From contig NZ_BSNG01000001.1 in assembly GCF_030159855.1 (NCBI RefSeq), forward strand, positions 1,798,001-1,862,000: a DNA stretch of 64,000 nt, given 5' to 3'. This document shows, piece by piece, positions 43,969-51,654 of this stretch. The DNA comes from Devosia yakushimensis. Its GTDB lineage: Bacteria; Pseudomonadota; Alphaproteobacteria; Rhizobiales; Devosiaceae. Both the position numbers and the translations under genes were made by a program. Every line of letters starts with the position of its first letter. Positions within the stretch are counted from its first letter, which is position 1. Below the pieces are notes generated by a model that saw only the letters and a list, made by a program, of their open reading frames with translations, did not search any database and had not been told where the DNA came from.

Positions 43969-45117
43969 CTAGTCCTTGGGAGCGCTGCGACGAACCAGGT
44001 CCCAATCCAGCTCCAGACCGAGGCCCGGTCCGTCCGGCACCGAAACCATGCCATTGCTGAGGCGGTCACTGGAACGCTTGATCGAGCCGAGATCGGACTT
44101 GAACGGATCATCGCTCCAAACCGACTCGACCATGTAGAGGTTGGGTGCAGCTGCGGCCAGATGCAGGGTCGCGACGTCGCAGACAATGCCGCTGCCACCA
44201 TTATGGGGGGCATAGGCGACGTGGTGGAGATGGGCGAGATCGTAGATGCGCCGGGTTTCGGTAATGCCGCCCGATCGGGTGACGTTGGGTTGGATAAAGC
44301 CGATGGCGCGCGATCCGATCAGTTGCGCGGCGTGCCAGCCATTATAGTCGCTTTCTCCCGCAGCCAATGGAACTGACACTCGCTCGGCCAGCTTGCGATA
44401 GCCGTCAATGTCCTCGGGCGGCAGCGGTTCTTCCAGCCAGACATAGCCAAGTGCTGCCATGGCATTGCCCAGCGGCACAGCGTCGGCGAGCGAAAAGTCC
44501 CAGTTGGCGTCGGCCGAGAGCTGCATGTCCTCGCCGGCCAGTTTGCGCACCAGTTCAAGGTGACGCACGCCTTCCTTCAACGGACCGCCAAACTTGACCT
44601 TGATCATGGAAAAGCCTCTGGCCTTGGCCCGGTCGACGATGTCCTTGATCTTGCTCTCATCCTCCGTCCACGGCACAGAGCAGCCATAACAGGGCACCTT
44701 CTTGCCGATGCCGCCGCCGAGCAGGGCGGAGATGGGCAGGCCTGCGACCTTGCCCATAATATCCCAAAGCGCGATGTCGATGCCGGACATGCATTCGCCC
44801 GTCATGCCCCCGGCACGGCCCGAATGCGCCCGGCGCATGTCGAGCTGCAGATCCACCGCCGCAAATGGCGACTTGCCCAACAGCTTGGGCAGGAAAAGCT
44901 GGCGCACCGCTTCGGCATAGGCCGTCGAGCCAAAGCGGCCCAGGCATTCGCCAATGCCGACAATGCCGGCATCGGTGCGAATTTCGATGATCACGATCGA
45001 CATGCGATCGGTATTTTTCCATGAGGTGCCGCCCGAGCTGGGAGCCTCATGCAGCATGGGATGGGCGATGACGTCGGTGATCTTGACGTCGGCAGCTGTT
45101 ACGCTGGGCGGAAGCAT
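43969..45117 (-). CDS. Enolase-superfamily sugar-acid dehydratase (mandelate racemase type)
   Basis: 382 residues. The capping domain is followed by a TIM barrel with K173-V-K175 (the KxK motif of the mandelate racemase subgroup), metal ligands Asp203, Glu229 and Glu255, and the catalytic His305 in AYAPHNGGSG. Such enzymes abstract a proton alpha to a carboxylate and dehydrate sugar acids to 2-keto-3-deoxy acids. The precise sugar acid is not deducible. ATG 45117 has GAGG upstream; the much longer open frame to 45426 is antisense to the binding-protein end. A hairpin precedes it. Confidence 0.9.
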   Translation of the reverse strand: MLPPSVTAADVKITDVIAHPMLHEAPSSGGTSWKNTDRMSIVIIEIRTDAGIVGIGECLGRFGSTAYAEAVRQLFLPKLLGKSPFAAVDLQLDMRRAHSGRAGGMTGECMSGIDIALWDIMGKVAGLPISALLGGGIGKKVPCYGCSVPWTEDESKIKDIVDRAKARGFSMIKVKFGGPLKEGVRHLELVRKLAGEDMQLSADANWDFSLADAVPLGNAMAALGYVWLEEPLPPEDIDGYRKLAERVSVPLAAGESDYNGWHAAQLIGSRAIGFIQPNVTRSGGITETRRIYDLAHLHHVAYAPHNGGSGIVCDVATLHLAAAAPNLYMVESVWSDDPFKSDLGSIKRSSDRLSNGMVSVPDGPGLGLELDWDLVRRSAPKD

Positions 45118-45144
45118 CGAATACCTCGAACTGAAACGAAGAGT

Positions 45145-45168
45145 CGGGCTGCTCTCGCGGGCAGCCCG
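45145..45168 (-). promoter_or_regulatory. Hairpin between binding-protein and dehydratase genes
   Basis: CGGGCTGC (45161-45168 on the minus strand) pairs with GCAGCCCG over a perfect 8-bp stem with an 8-nt loop, 10 nt after the binding-protein stop. There is no T-run; likely a 3' stabiliser or attenuator. Confidence 0.55.
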
Positions 45169-45178
45169 GGGGTGGTGA

Positions 45179-46483
45179 TCAGCCGGCGCCGACCAGCGGT
45201 TCGGCGCGGCGTACGGCATCGGCCATGGCCTGTTCAGGCGCCTTGTGCCCAAGGACAGCGGCCTGGCTTTCCTCGAGGAAGATATCCTGGACGCGGGCCA
45301 CTTCGTTGAAGGCCGGCAGGTGCGGACGGGCAGAAGCGAGCGCTGCTGCCTCGTGGTCGGCAAAGGGCAGCAATTGCTGAATCTCGGGCCGGGCATAGAC
45401 AGACCAGCGCGTTGGGCCATTGCCATTGAGCGCCATGGCGACCTGAGCGTCCGGCGTTGTCAGCGTATGAATCAGATCGTAGGCGGCCTGCTTCTTGGTG
45501 CCATTGCGTGGGATCATGATCGACCAGAATTCGATCGTCCCAGCATAGGGCCCTGCTGCTTGAAAGTCTGCGGCCATAGGCAGGTGCAGCGGTTTGAACG
45601 AGCCGGCATATTCGCCGCTTTCCTCGGGCGAATTGCGTCGCACCAGGCCCGCATAGTTTGACAGGGTAAAGAGGGCGCGGCCCTGGTTGCTCAGAACGGT
45701 CGAGTCATCGCCGCTGTCGGCGGTGAACCCCCTTGGGATGACGCCTTCGGCATAGAGTTCGGCCAGGGCAGTCAGAGCGCGGATGATAGGTTCCTCATTG
45801 GCCGTGATCTTGCCATCGGCCGTCATGTAGTCGCCGCCATAGGCGCGAGCCATGCTCACGAAGAAGGACAATTGCATGCCGCTGAAGGCAAGACCGAACA
45901 CGTCCTGCCCATTGTCGCGCTTGAAGGTGCCCTGCCGCGCCGCTGCCAGGAATTCCTCGAAGGTCGTGGGCACGGCAATGCCGCGTTCTTCGAGAATTTT
46001 CTCGTTGTAGACCACAGTGTTCGTCGCGTGACGCACCGGCAAGCCGTAGAGCTTGCCTTCGTGCTGCACCGGGGCCAAGAGGCCTGGGCTGAAATCATCG
46101 AAAGCCTCGACGGGCTTTTCGGCCATGAATTCGTCGAGTGGCTCGAACAGCGACAGGTTCTGCGGGGTCGCATAGCGGTTGAGCATATAGCCCACATCGA
46201 TACCGCCCGAGGACAGCGAAACCTCGCGCAGCAGGCGCTCGTGGATCGCATTGTTGTCGCCCAGCACCGTCCAGTTCACCCCGATACCGGTTTGGGTTGT
46301 GAATGGACCGATCAGATCGCCGCCATTGCCCGTAGTGGCGGCATTCTGGTGCACGCGGTGGCCGAAAATATCCAGCGTGGTCTGCTGGCCAAAGGCGCGG
46401 CCGCCAAGCAGCGTTCCCGCTGTTGTCGCGCCGAGTAGCGCCATTGCGTGGCGCCTGGTGAGCGCCATAGTTGGTTTCGTCAT
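45179..46483 (-). CDS. ABC transporter substrate-binding protein with Tat-like signal
   Basis: 434 residues. The N-terminus has a twin-arginine motif (LTRRHAMALLGATTAGTLLGG) ending at RAFGQ, so export may be by the Tat route. The mature part is a family 1 extracellular binding protein (TTLDIFGHRVHQNAATTGNGG, then LPVRHATNTVVYNEKILEERG, and FWSIMIPRNGTKKQAAYDLI). Start at ATG 46483 with GGGAGG upstream. It follows the GntR-type gene by 26 nt. The probable ligand is a sugar or sugar acid processed by the neighbouring dehydrogenase, lactonase and dehydratase. Confidence 0.9.
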   Translation of the reverse strand: MTKPTMALTRRHAMALLGATTAGTLLGGRAFGQQTTLDIFGHRVHQNAATTGNGGDLIGPFTTQTGIGVNWTVLGDNNAIHERLLREVSLSSGGIDVGYMLNRYATPQNLSLFEPLDEFMAEKPVEAFDDFSPGLLAPVQHEGKLYGLPVRHATNTVVYNEKILEERGIAVPTTFEEFLAAARQGTFKRDNGQDVFGLAFSGMQLSFFVSMARAYGGDYMTADGKITANEEPIIRALTALAELYAEGVIPRGFTADSGDDSTVLSNQGRALFTLSNYAGLVRRNSPEESGEYAGSFKPLHLPMAADFQAAGPYAGTIEFWSIMIPRNGTKKQAAYDLIHTLTTPDAQVAMALNGNGPTRWSVYARPEIQQLLPFADHEAAALASARPHLPAFNEVARVQDIFLEESQAAVLGHKAPEQAMADAVRRAEPLVGAG

Positions 46484-46509
46484 GGTTTCCTCCCTGGAAT
46501 TTGTTGGCG

Positions 46510-47274
46510 TCAGGCCGCGGATGTCTCGCCGCGTTGACTGCGCCACGAAGCCGCCAATTGATCGATTGCAGCATCGGCTGCACCGAAGTGCTCCAGCATC
46601 GCGCTTGAGGCACGCGCCTCGTCCCGGGCGATGATCGCTTCATAGATGGCGCGGTGGCGTTGCACGGTCGCATCCCATTCCTGGGTAGTGCGAGCGGGCC
46701 GCATGGTGAGTATCTGGCTCACGCCGCGAATGACCGACCGCAAACCCTGCATCTGAAGCGACAGCAGCCGGTTGCCGGTCATTGCCGCGATGGCTTCGTG
46801 GAAAGCGATATCGGCGTCGGTAAAGGCTTCCGGACGGCCCACGCTATTTTCAATGGCGGCGATCGTCTGGGTCAGCCGGGCCTGATCGGCTGCCGTGCCG
46901 CGCCGGGCCGCCAGCACGGCCGCCTGGGGCTCGATCAGCTTTCGCAATTCATTGGCGTCGGCGAGCCCGTGATCATTTTCGCTGACGGCAAAGCGGAAAA
47001 ACTGCACCAGGGGGGCGGCATCCACGGCTCGTACCCGCGCCACCTTCCCTTGCTGGATATGGACGACGCCGAGCGCGACCAGTTCACGCACGGCCTCTCG
47101 CACCACGGGCTTGCTGACGCCAAAGGCGGCGGCCAGGCGCGACTCGGCCGGCAATGGGTCACCGACTTTCAGCCGGCCATCGAGAATTGCCTGACTCAGC
47201 CACTCAAGCACCACCCCTCCGAGGCGCACGGAAGCCGCCTCGGCGCTGGGTAATTCGAACTCGTCGTCGACCAT
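46510..47274 (-). CDS. GntR-family regulator, FadR/FCD subgroup
   Basis: 254 residues. The winged-helix domain (LSQAILDGRLKVGDPLPAESRLAAAFGVSKPVVREAVRELVALGVV) is followed by a helical FCD ligand domain with metal-site residues such as DADIAFHEAIAAMTGN and a later His. Start at ATG 47274 with GGAAGG upstream. It heads the minus operon (binding protein, dehydratase, SDR, lactonase, ATPase) and is divergent from the permease operon across a 20-bp palindrome. It should therefore repress both arms and respond to a sugar acid. Confidence 0.9.
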   Translation of the reverse strand: MVDDEFELPSAEAASVRLGGVVLEWLSQAILDGRLKVGDPLPAESRLAAAFGVSKPVVREAVRELVALGVVHIQQGKVARVRAVDAAPLVQFFRFAVSENDHGLADANELRKLIEPQAAVLAARRGTAADQARLTQTIAAIENSVGRPEAFTDADIAFHEAIAAMTGNRLLSLQMQGLRSVIRGVSQILTMRPARTTQEWDATVQRHRAIYEAIIARDEARASSAMLEHFGAADAAIDQLAASWRSQRGETSAA

Positions 47275-47303
47275 CACGGTAAAACCTTCCCGCTTGCTAT
47301 GTT

Positions 47304-47323
47304 TGCTAGCTTGCAACTTAGCA
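47304..47323. promoter_or_regulatory. Candidate GntR-type operator
   Basis: TGCTAGCTTGCAACTTAGCA is a 20-bp palindrome matching its own complement at 16 of 20 positions (TGCTA..TTGCAA..TAGCA). It lies 30 nt upstream of the GntR start and 45 nt upstream of the divergent permease start, suited to joint control of both operons. Confidence 0.65.
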
Positions 47324-47367
47324 TATAAGCTGTCAAGTGTGTGTCGTTCTTATCTGAGGAGCCCGCA

Positions 47368-48246
47368 GTGAAAGGCAATCGCATCGCCATTGCGCCCTAT
47401 GTTCTGATCGCACCAGCACAGCTGTTGGTGATCGCGCTTATCTTCGTTCCGGCGCTCTATGTGCTGTTTCTGTCGTTTCACACATCGTCATTCGGCCAGG
47501 CGCCGATCTTTGTCGGGCTGCAAAATTACGTCGCCATTCTCAGCGACGGCTATTTCTGGCGGGCGCTGACCAATACGGTCATCATCATCTTGATCGTGGT
47601 TCACCTAGAAATCGTGATCGGGCTCGGCATGGCTCTGCTGCTGGCAAGCTGGACCCGCTGGCGGCCGGCGCTTCTGGCGATTATCCTGGCGCCCTACGCC
47701 GTCACCGAAGCATCGGCCGTGGTGATCTGGCGTTTCCTGTTCGAGCCGCAGATGGGTGCCGTAGGCCAGGCTCTTACAGCGCTGGGCCTGCCGACGCTGG
47801 AATGGGCGGTCGAGCCCATGCATGGGCTCATCATGGTTGCCCTGCTTTCGGTGTGGCTGCATCTGCCATTCACCTTCATCATTCTCTACGCGGCCCGGCT
47901 AGCCATTCCCACCGACCTTTACGAGGCCGGCGCTATCGATGGCGCGACACCCTGGCAACAGTTCCGGCGGCTCACCCTGCCCCTGCTTTTGCCGGCAATG
48001 CTGATCGCCATGCTGTTCCGCTACATCTTTGCCTTCCGCCTGTTCTCCGAGGTCTGGCTGCTGACAGGCGGCGGCCCGGCGCGAACGACCGAAGTGTCGG
48101 CGGTTTACCTCTATCTCGAAGCGTTCCGCTATCACTCGTTCGGAACGGCATCGGCCACCGGCTGGCTGCTCGTGCTGGCATCTTTCGGCCTGGCCTATGT
48201 CTACCTGCGCAGCATCTACAAGGAGATGTTCCGTGGCCAAGCGTAA
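47368..48246 (+). CDS. Carbohydrate ABC transporter permease (MalF/UgpA type)
   Basis: 292 residues, six membrane helices, EAA loop DLYEAGAIDGATPWQQFRRLTLPLLLP. GTG 47368 has GAGGAG 6 nt upstream, which is better than the open-frame start at 47341. The binding-protein and ATPase partners are on the opposite strand in the divergent operon, so the five transporter parts are split over two transcripts. Confidence 0.93.
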   Translation: MKGNRIAIAPYVLIAPAQLLVIALIFVPALYVLFLSFHTSSFGQAPIFVGLQNYVAILSDGYFWRALTNTVIIILIVVHLEIVIGLGMALLLASWTRWRPALLAIILAPYAVTEASAVVIWRFLFEPQMGAVGQALTALGLPTLEWAVEPMHGLIMVALLSVWLHLPFTFIILYAARLAIPTDLYEAGAIDGATPWQQFRRLTLPLLLPAMLIAMLFRYIFAFRLFSEVWLLTGGGPARTTEVSAVYLYLEAFRYHSFGTASATGWLLVLASFGLAYVYLRSIYKEMFRGQA

Positions 48247-49072
48247 GTCACTTCGCATATCCAGCCTCTTCAAGGCCTTGGCCATGCTGGCCGTCTGCGT
48301 CTGGTCTGGTCTGCCCATCGCGCTGATTTTCATCTCGTCGCTCAAGCTGCCGCGGGACATCTTCGCCTCGCCGCCATCGCTGTTCTTCACCCCCACCTTC
48401 GACAACTACGCCCGCCTCTGGGCGGAAGCTGGCAATATCTTTCAGGGCCTGTTCAACAGCCTGATCGTGACCATCGGCACGATGTCGCTAGCCGTGCTGG
48501 TGAGCCTTCTGGCGGCCTATGCCTATTCCAGGTATCGCAGCCGGTGGCTTTCGGTCAGCGCCTTCTTCCTGATCGCGATCAGGTTGATTCCGCCCATCGT
48601 CATCACCATTCCGCTGTTCCCGGCGGTGAATGCATTGGGCCTCAACGACACCCATTTCATCCTGATCATTCTCTACACAGCGTTTTTCGTGTCGCTGGGC
48701 ACCTTCGTCATGCGCACCTTCATCGACCAGATCCCGCGCGAGCTTGACGAGGCGGCGATCATCGATGGCGCCTCGCGCCTGCAGGTGATCAGCAAGGTGA
48801 TCCTGCCGCTTTCCGCCCAGGGCATTGTCGCCGTTGCCGTCTTTATCATCGTCTACGCGTGGAACGAGTTTCTGTTCGCCTTCATCTTCACCAGCTCCTT
48901 TGCCAAGACGGCGCCGCTGGCACTGGCCGAACTCAACGACTCTTTCGATGGCGTGCAGTGGGGCGTGGTCTTTGCCGCGGCCTCGGTTCAGCTCGTGCCG
49001 ATCCTGCTCTTCATCATCATGACCCAGAAATATCTCGTCGCCGGCCTGACCGCTGGCGCTACCAAAGGATGA
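48233..49072 (+). CDS. Carbohydrate ABC transporter permease (MalG/UgpE type)
   Basis: 279 residues from GTG 48233 (AAGGAG upstream). It overlaps the previous permease by 14 nt and is therefore translationally coupled. There are six membrane helices, with EAA loop ELDEAAIIDGASRLQVISKVILPLS and the MalG-type end KYLVAGLTAGATKG. It pairs with the 47368 product. Confidence 0.93.
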   Translation: MAKRKSLRISSLFKALAMLAVCVWSGLPIALIFISSLKLPRDIFASPPSLFFTPTFDNYARLWAEAGNIFQGLFNSLIVTIGTMSLAVLVSLLAAYAYSRYRSRWLSVSAFFLIAIRLIPPIVITIPLFPAVNALGLNDTHFILIILYTAFFVSLGTFVMRTFIDQIPRELDEAAIIDGASRLQVISKVILPLSAQGIVAVAVFIIVYAWNEFLFAFIFTSSFAKTAPLALAELNDSFDGVQWGVVFAAASVQLVPILLFIIMTQKYLVAGLTAGATKG

Positions 49073-49077
49073 CTGCG

Positions 49078-49971
49078 ATGGAACGAATTGATCCATCAGC
49101 GTTTCGACGCGCCATGCTCGATGCTGATCCGAAGCTCAGCCGCTTCGACCCCATGTCCCGTATCCTGTCCTTCGACGATTTCGATCGCGGCTTCTGTGGC
49201 TGGGGGCAATTGGTCGGAAATTACGAGCACACGCTCGACGCCATGCTTCCCGGCTATGCCCAGCATAGCCAGCCGATGCTGTCCAGCATCCCGCATTGGG
49301 ATGCTGGCAGTCATGGCGGGATAGATGGGACCTACGCCCTCAAGATCGCGACACGTCCCAGCAAGGGTGCCCAAAATTGCGCCATCAAGCGCATGACGTT
49401 CCGCAAGGCAGGACCGATCCGCGTCGAAGCCTATGTCGCGGCCAAACCGGAAGCCAACGAACTGCTGTTGTCCGCAACGGATGTGCGCTCATTCGGCATA
49501 TTTCTGGATTTGCAGAGCATGGCCTCGACTGGACCGGCCGCGGAGCGGGTGATGCCGCATCTGCGCTATCTCAATGCCAGCGACGGCAAACTGCACCAGA
49601 CCTGGCAGACCAAGCGCAACGAGACCGCTTTCGTCGCGATTGGCGATACCGGCGACACGGTAAGCCATTATCACCTGTCGCCTGAAGGGTGGGAGGACCT
49701 GCCCGGTGGCGAGGATAGCCTGTGCTACAACGAGCTCCCCACCAAGTTGAACTGGACCTATCTGCGGCTCGATTTCGATCTCGAAAGCATGACGCCGCTC
49801 CATTTCCAATGCAATGAGAAGGTCTTCGCTCCAGATGCCATCGGAAGCATTCGCATGCCCGCGATGAAGAACCTTTGGGGCATGCTGAATTTCGGCTTCC
49901 TGGTCGAGACCGACAGCGACAAGCGCGCCTTTCTCTATGTCGATTCCGTTTGTATTTCTGCCGAGTTTTAA
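49078..49971 (+). CDS. Protein of unknown function in a sugar operon
   Basis: 297 residues, no signal peptide, no membrane helices, mixed alpha/beta with many aromatic residues. Recognisable stretches include ILSFDDFDRGFCGWGQLVGNYEHTLD, SSIPHWDAGSHGGIDGTYALKIATRPSKG and a C-terminal GMLNFGFLVETDSDKRAFLYVDSV. This pattern looks like a beta-sandwich (jelly-roll) sugar-binding or lyase-type fold, but I cannot name the family. The ribosome site AAAGGA favours ATG 49078 over ATG 49069, which overlaps the permease stop. Its position directly after the two permeases suggests a role in using or sensing the imported sugar. Confidence 0.7.
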   Translation: MERIDPSAFRRAMLDADPKLSRFDPMSRILSFDDFDRGFCGWGQLVGNYEHTLDAMLPGYAQHSQPMLSSIPHWDAGSHGGIDGTYALKIATRPSKGAQNCAIKRMTFRKAGPIRVEAYVAAKPEANELLLSATDVRSFGIFLDLQSMASTGPAAERVMPHLRYLNASDGKLHQTWQTKRNETAFVAIGDTGDTVSHYHLSPEGWEDLPGGEDSLCYNELPTKLNWTYLRLDFDLESMTPLHFQCNEKVFAPDAIGSIRMPAMKNLWGMLNFGFLVETDSDKRAFLYVDSVCISAEF

Positions 49972-50310
49972 ATGATGAGAGAAAGCGCACATATCGTTGT
50001 CGAACGAAACACAACCTGGGAAGGCGAAGCCGCAAGCGAGCCCTACGAGGTCGGCTGGGCAAAAGAGGCAATTTTGTTCGTGCAGGTCCTCGCACCGGCG
50101 GAGCACCAGTATCCCGCGCAAGTGCGCGTACAACTCTCCCCCGACGGAATTCACTGGTGTGACGAGGGCACGCGCTTTGATCTGCCGTCATCGCCCGGCG
50201 ATGTCGTCTGTGCCCGCGTCGCCCATTTTGGCGGCTGGCTACGGCTTGCTGTGTCCATGAAGAAGAGCGTTAGCACCCGCGTATTGGTGAGCTTGCACCT
50301 CAAGGGTTAG
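49972..50310 (+). CDS. Small protein of unknown function (112 aa)
   Basis: 112 residues, starting directly after the upstream stop codon (TAAATG), with no ribosome site of its own, so it is made by translational coupling. The sequence is beta-rich (AKEAILFVQVLAP, PAQVRVQLSPDGIHWCDEGTRFDLP, ARVAHFGGWLRLAVSM). The alternating strands and SPDGIHW phrase recall small lectin-like or discoidin-like domains. No family is recognised. It may form a complex with the 49078 product. Confidence 0.65.
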   Translation: MMRESAHIVVERNTTWEGEAASEPYEVGWAKEAILFVQVLAPAEHQYPAQVRVQLSPDGIHWCDEGTRFDLPSSPGDVVCARVAHFGGWLRLAVSMKKSVSTRVLVSLHLKG

Positions 50311-50514
50311 TAGGCGGCGTTCAGAACAGATACTTTTCGCTGTGCGCTGCCTCGCTTCCAGGAAAATTCCAAACTGCATGAGGTTGGCGTTTGAATAGCT
50401 AAGGCGCCCCAGAACGTCCTGCCACTCTGGGTGACGATTGATCTGCGCCTTGGCAAACGGACACAGCGGAACAATGGAAACCCTGTCCCTCGCGCTCGAC
50501 GCAAGGCTCCGCTG

Positions 50515-50578
50515 GAAGTCAGCTCCCTGAGGAGCGCCGACTTCTACATCGCGTAGGCCGCCGCGCCCCTTGGGCGCG
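50515..50578. repeat. Two hairpins in the convergent gap 50311-50611
   Basis: GAAGTC-a-GCTCC-ctga-GGAGC-gcc-GACTTC (50515-50544) and CGCGCCC-ctt-GGGCGCG (50562-50578) are stable stem-loops between the convergent 49972 and 50612 genes. The 301-base gap contains no gene. The second follows the 50612 binding-protein gene on the minus strand by 33 nt. Neither has a T-run; both may be bidirectional mRNA ends. Confidence 0.5.
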
Positions 50579-50611
50579 ACGCCGGTAGAGAGACGGCGGC
50601 GGCAAGCGCCA

Positions 50612-51544
50612 TCAGCTCTTGGGCAGGCCCGGAGGATTGGTGCGCGATTCCGTCAGCGCTTCGGCCTCGAGGCCCCAACGCGTGAGCGTGTCGAGATATT
50701 TGCCATCGGCAATCAATCCGTTGATCGCCGCGGTGACAGCCTCGGCCAGGCCGCTATCCTTGCGCGTTGTCACGGCGATTTCCGCCGTCAGCGGCCAGCC
50801 GCCATTGACGATACCGACCAGCTTTGTATTGCCATTGATGGCGGCGCGATAGGCGAGCTGGGCATTGGGGTTGAATTCCACATCGGCGCGGCCCGATTGC
50901 AGCGCCAGCTGGCTGGCGGCCGTGTCATCGTAATATTGGAACTCGATCGGCGCGAGCCCGGCAGCGACGTTTTGTGCATCCCAATCGAGCAGGATCTTTT
51001 CCTGGTTCGTACCAGCGCCAACGATAACCTTGAGCCCGGCAAGGTCAGCGGGCTCGCTGATCTCTGTGATCGGGTTTTCGGTCGTCACGTAGAAGCCGAG
51101 AACGTCGAGGCGATAGGTCGAAAAATCGAACTTTTCCTTGCGTTCCTCGGTCACGGTCACATTGCTGATAACGGCATCGAACCGTCCGGATTCCAGCCCT
51201 AACGGCCAATCGGGCCAGGCGACGGGTACCAGTTCGAGCTCGAGCCCCAGGGCGTCGGCAATAATCTGCGCCGTGTCCTCTTCGGCGCCGACCGGGGTCT
51301 TGGAATCGTCGGCATAGGTGCTGAGCGGAGGATCGCCAACCGTCAGGGCAACGGTAAAGGTGCCGTCCTTGACGAACTTGAAATCCGGAGAAACCAGGGC
51401 GGCCGCCGCATCATTCTTTTCGGCGCGGACCCGGTTGGCCTGCTCGGGGGAAAGGTCGAAAGTGCTCTGGGCAAAAACGGAGGCGGATGTGAACAGGGTC
51501 GCGGCCAGAAGCCCGGCGGCAAGGGTGGGTTTGAGCAGTCGCAT
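50612..51544 (-). CDS. Polar amino-acid ABC transporter substrate-binding protein
   Basis: 310 residues with a signal peptide (MRLLKPTLAAGLLAATLFTSASVFAQ) and the family 3 solute-binding fold: GTFTVALTVGDPPLSTYADD, then DTAQIIADALGLELELVPVAWPDWPLGLESGRFDAVISNVTVTEERKEKFDFS, a standard amino-acid-binding block. It follows the permease-ATPase gene by 110 nt, so the two form one importer. The neighbouring sulfur-type catabolic genes suggest a modified cysteine as ligand (inference). Confidence 0.92.
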   Translation of the reverse strand: MRLLKPTLAAGLLAATLFTSASVFAQSTFDLSPEQANRVRAEKNDAAAALVSPDFKFVKDGTFTVALTVGDPPLSTYADDSKTPVGAEEDTAQIIADALGLELELVPVAWPDWPLGLESGRFDAVISNVTVTEERKEKFDFSTYRLDVLGFYVTTENPITEISEPADLAGLKVIVGAGTNQEKILLDWDAQNVAAGLAPIEFQYYDDTAASQLALQSGRADVEFNPNAQLAYRAAINGNTKLVGIVNGGWPLTAEIAVTTRKDSGLAEAVTAAINGLIADGKYLDTLTRWGLEAEALTESRTNPPGLPKS

Positions 51545-51654
51545 CGAGAAACCTTCATCAAAAATTTGAGCGAAGACGTTCTGCCGTCGTCCCGACGGAC
51601 GACAGAAGGCCGGCGCTTCGCAGCCTCGCCGGAATTCTTGGGAAACTTCGGGAA

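Noticed and set aside
49972..50191. Minus-strand frames over the 49972 gene and its upstream neighbour
   Set aside because: The plus-strand chain of coupled genes explains the region better; the minus frames lack ribosome sites and motifs.
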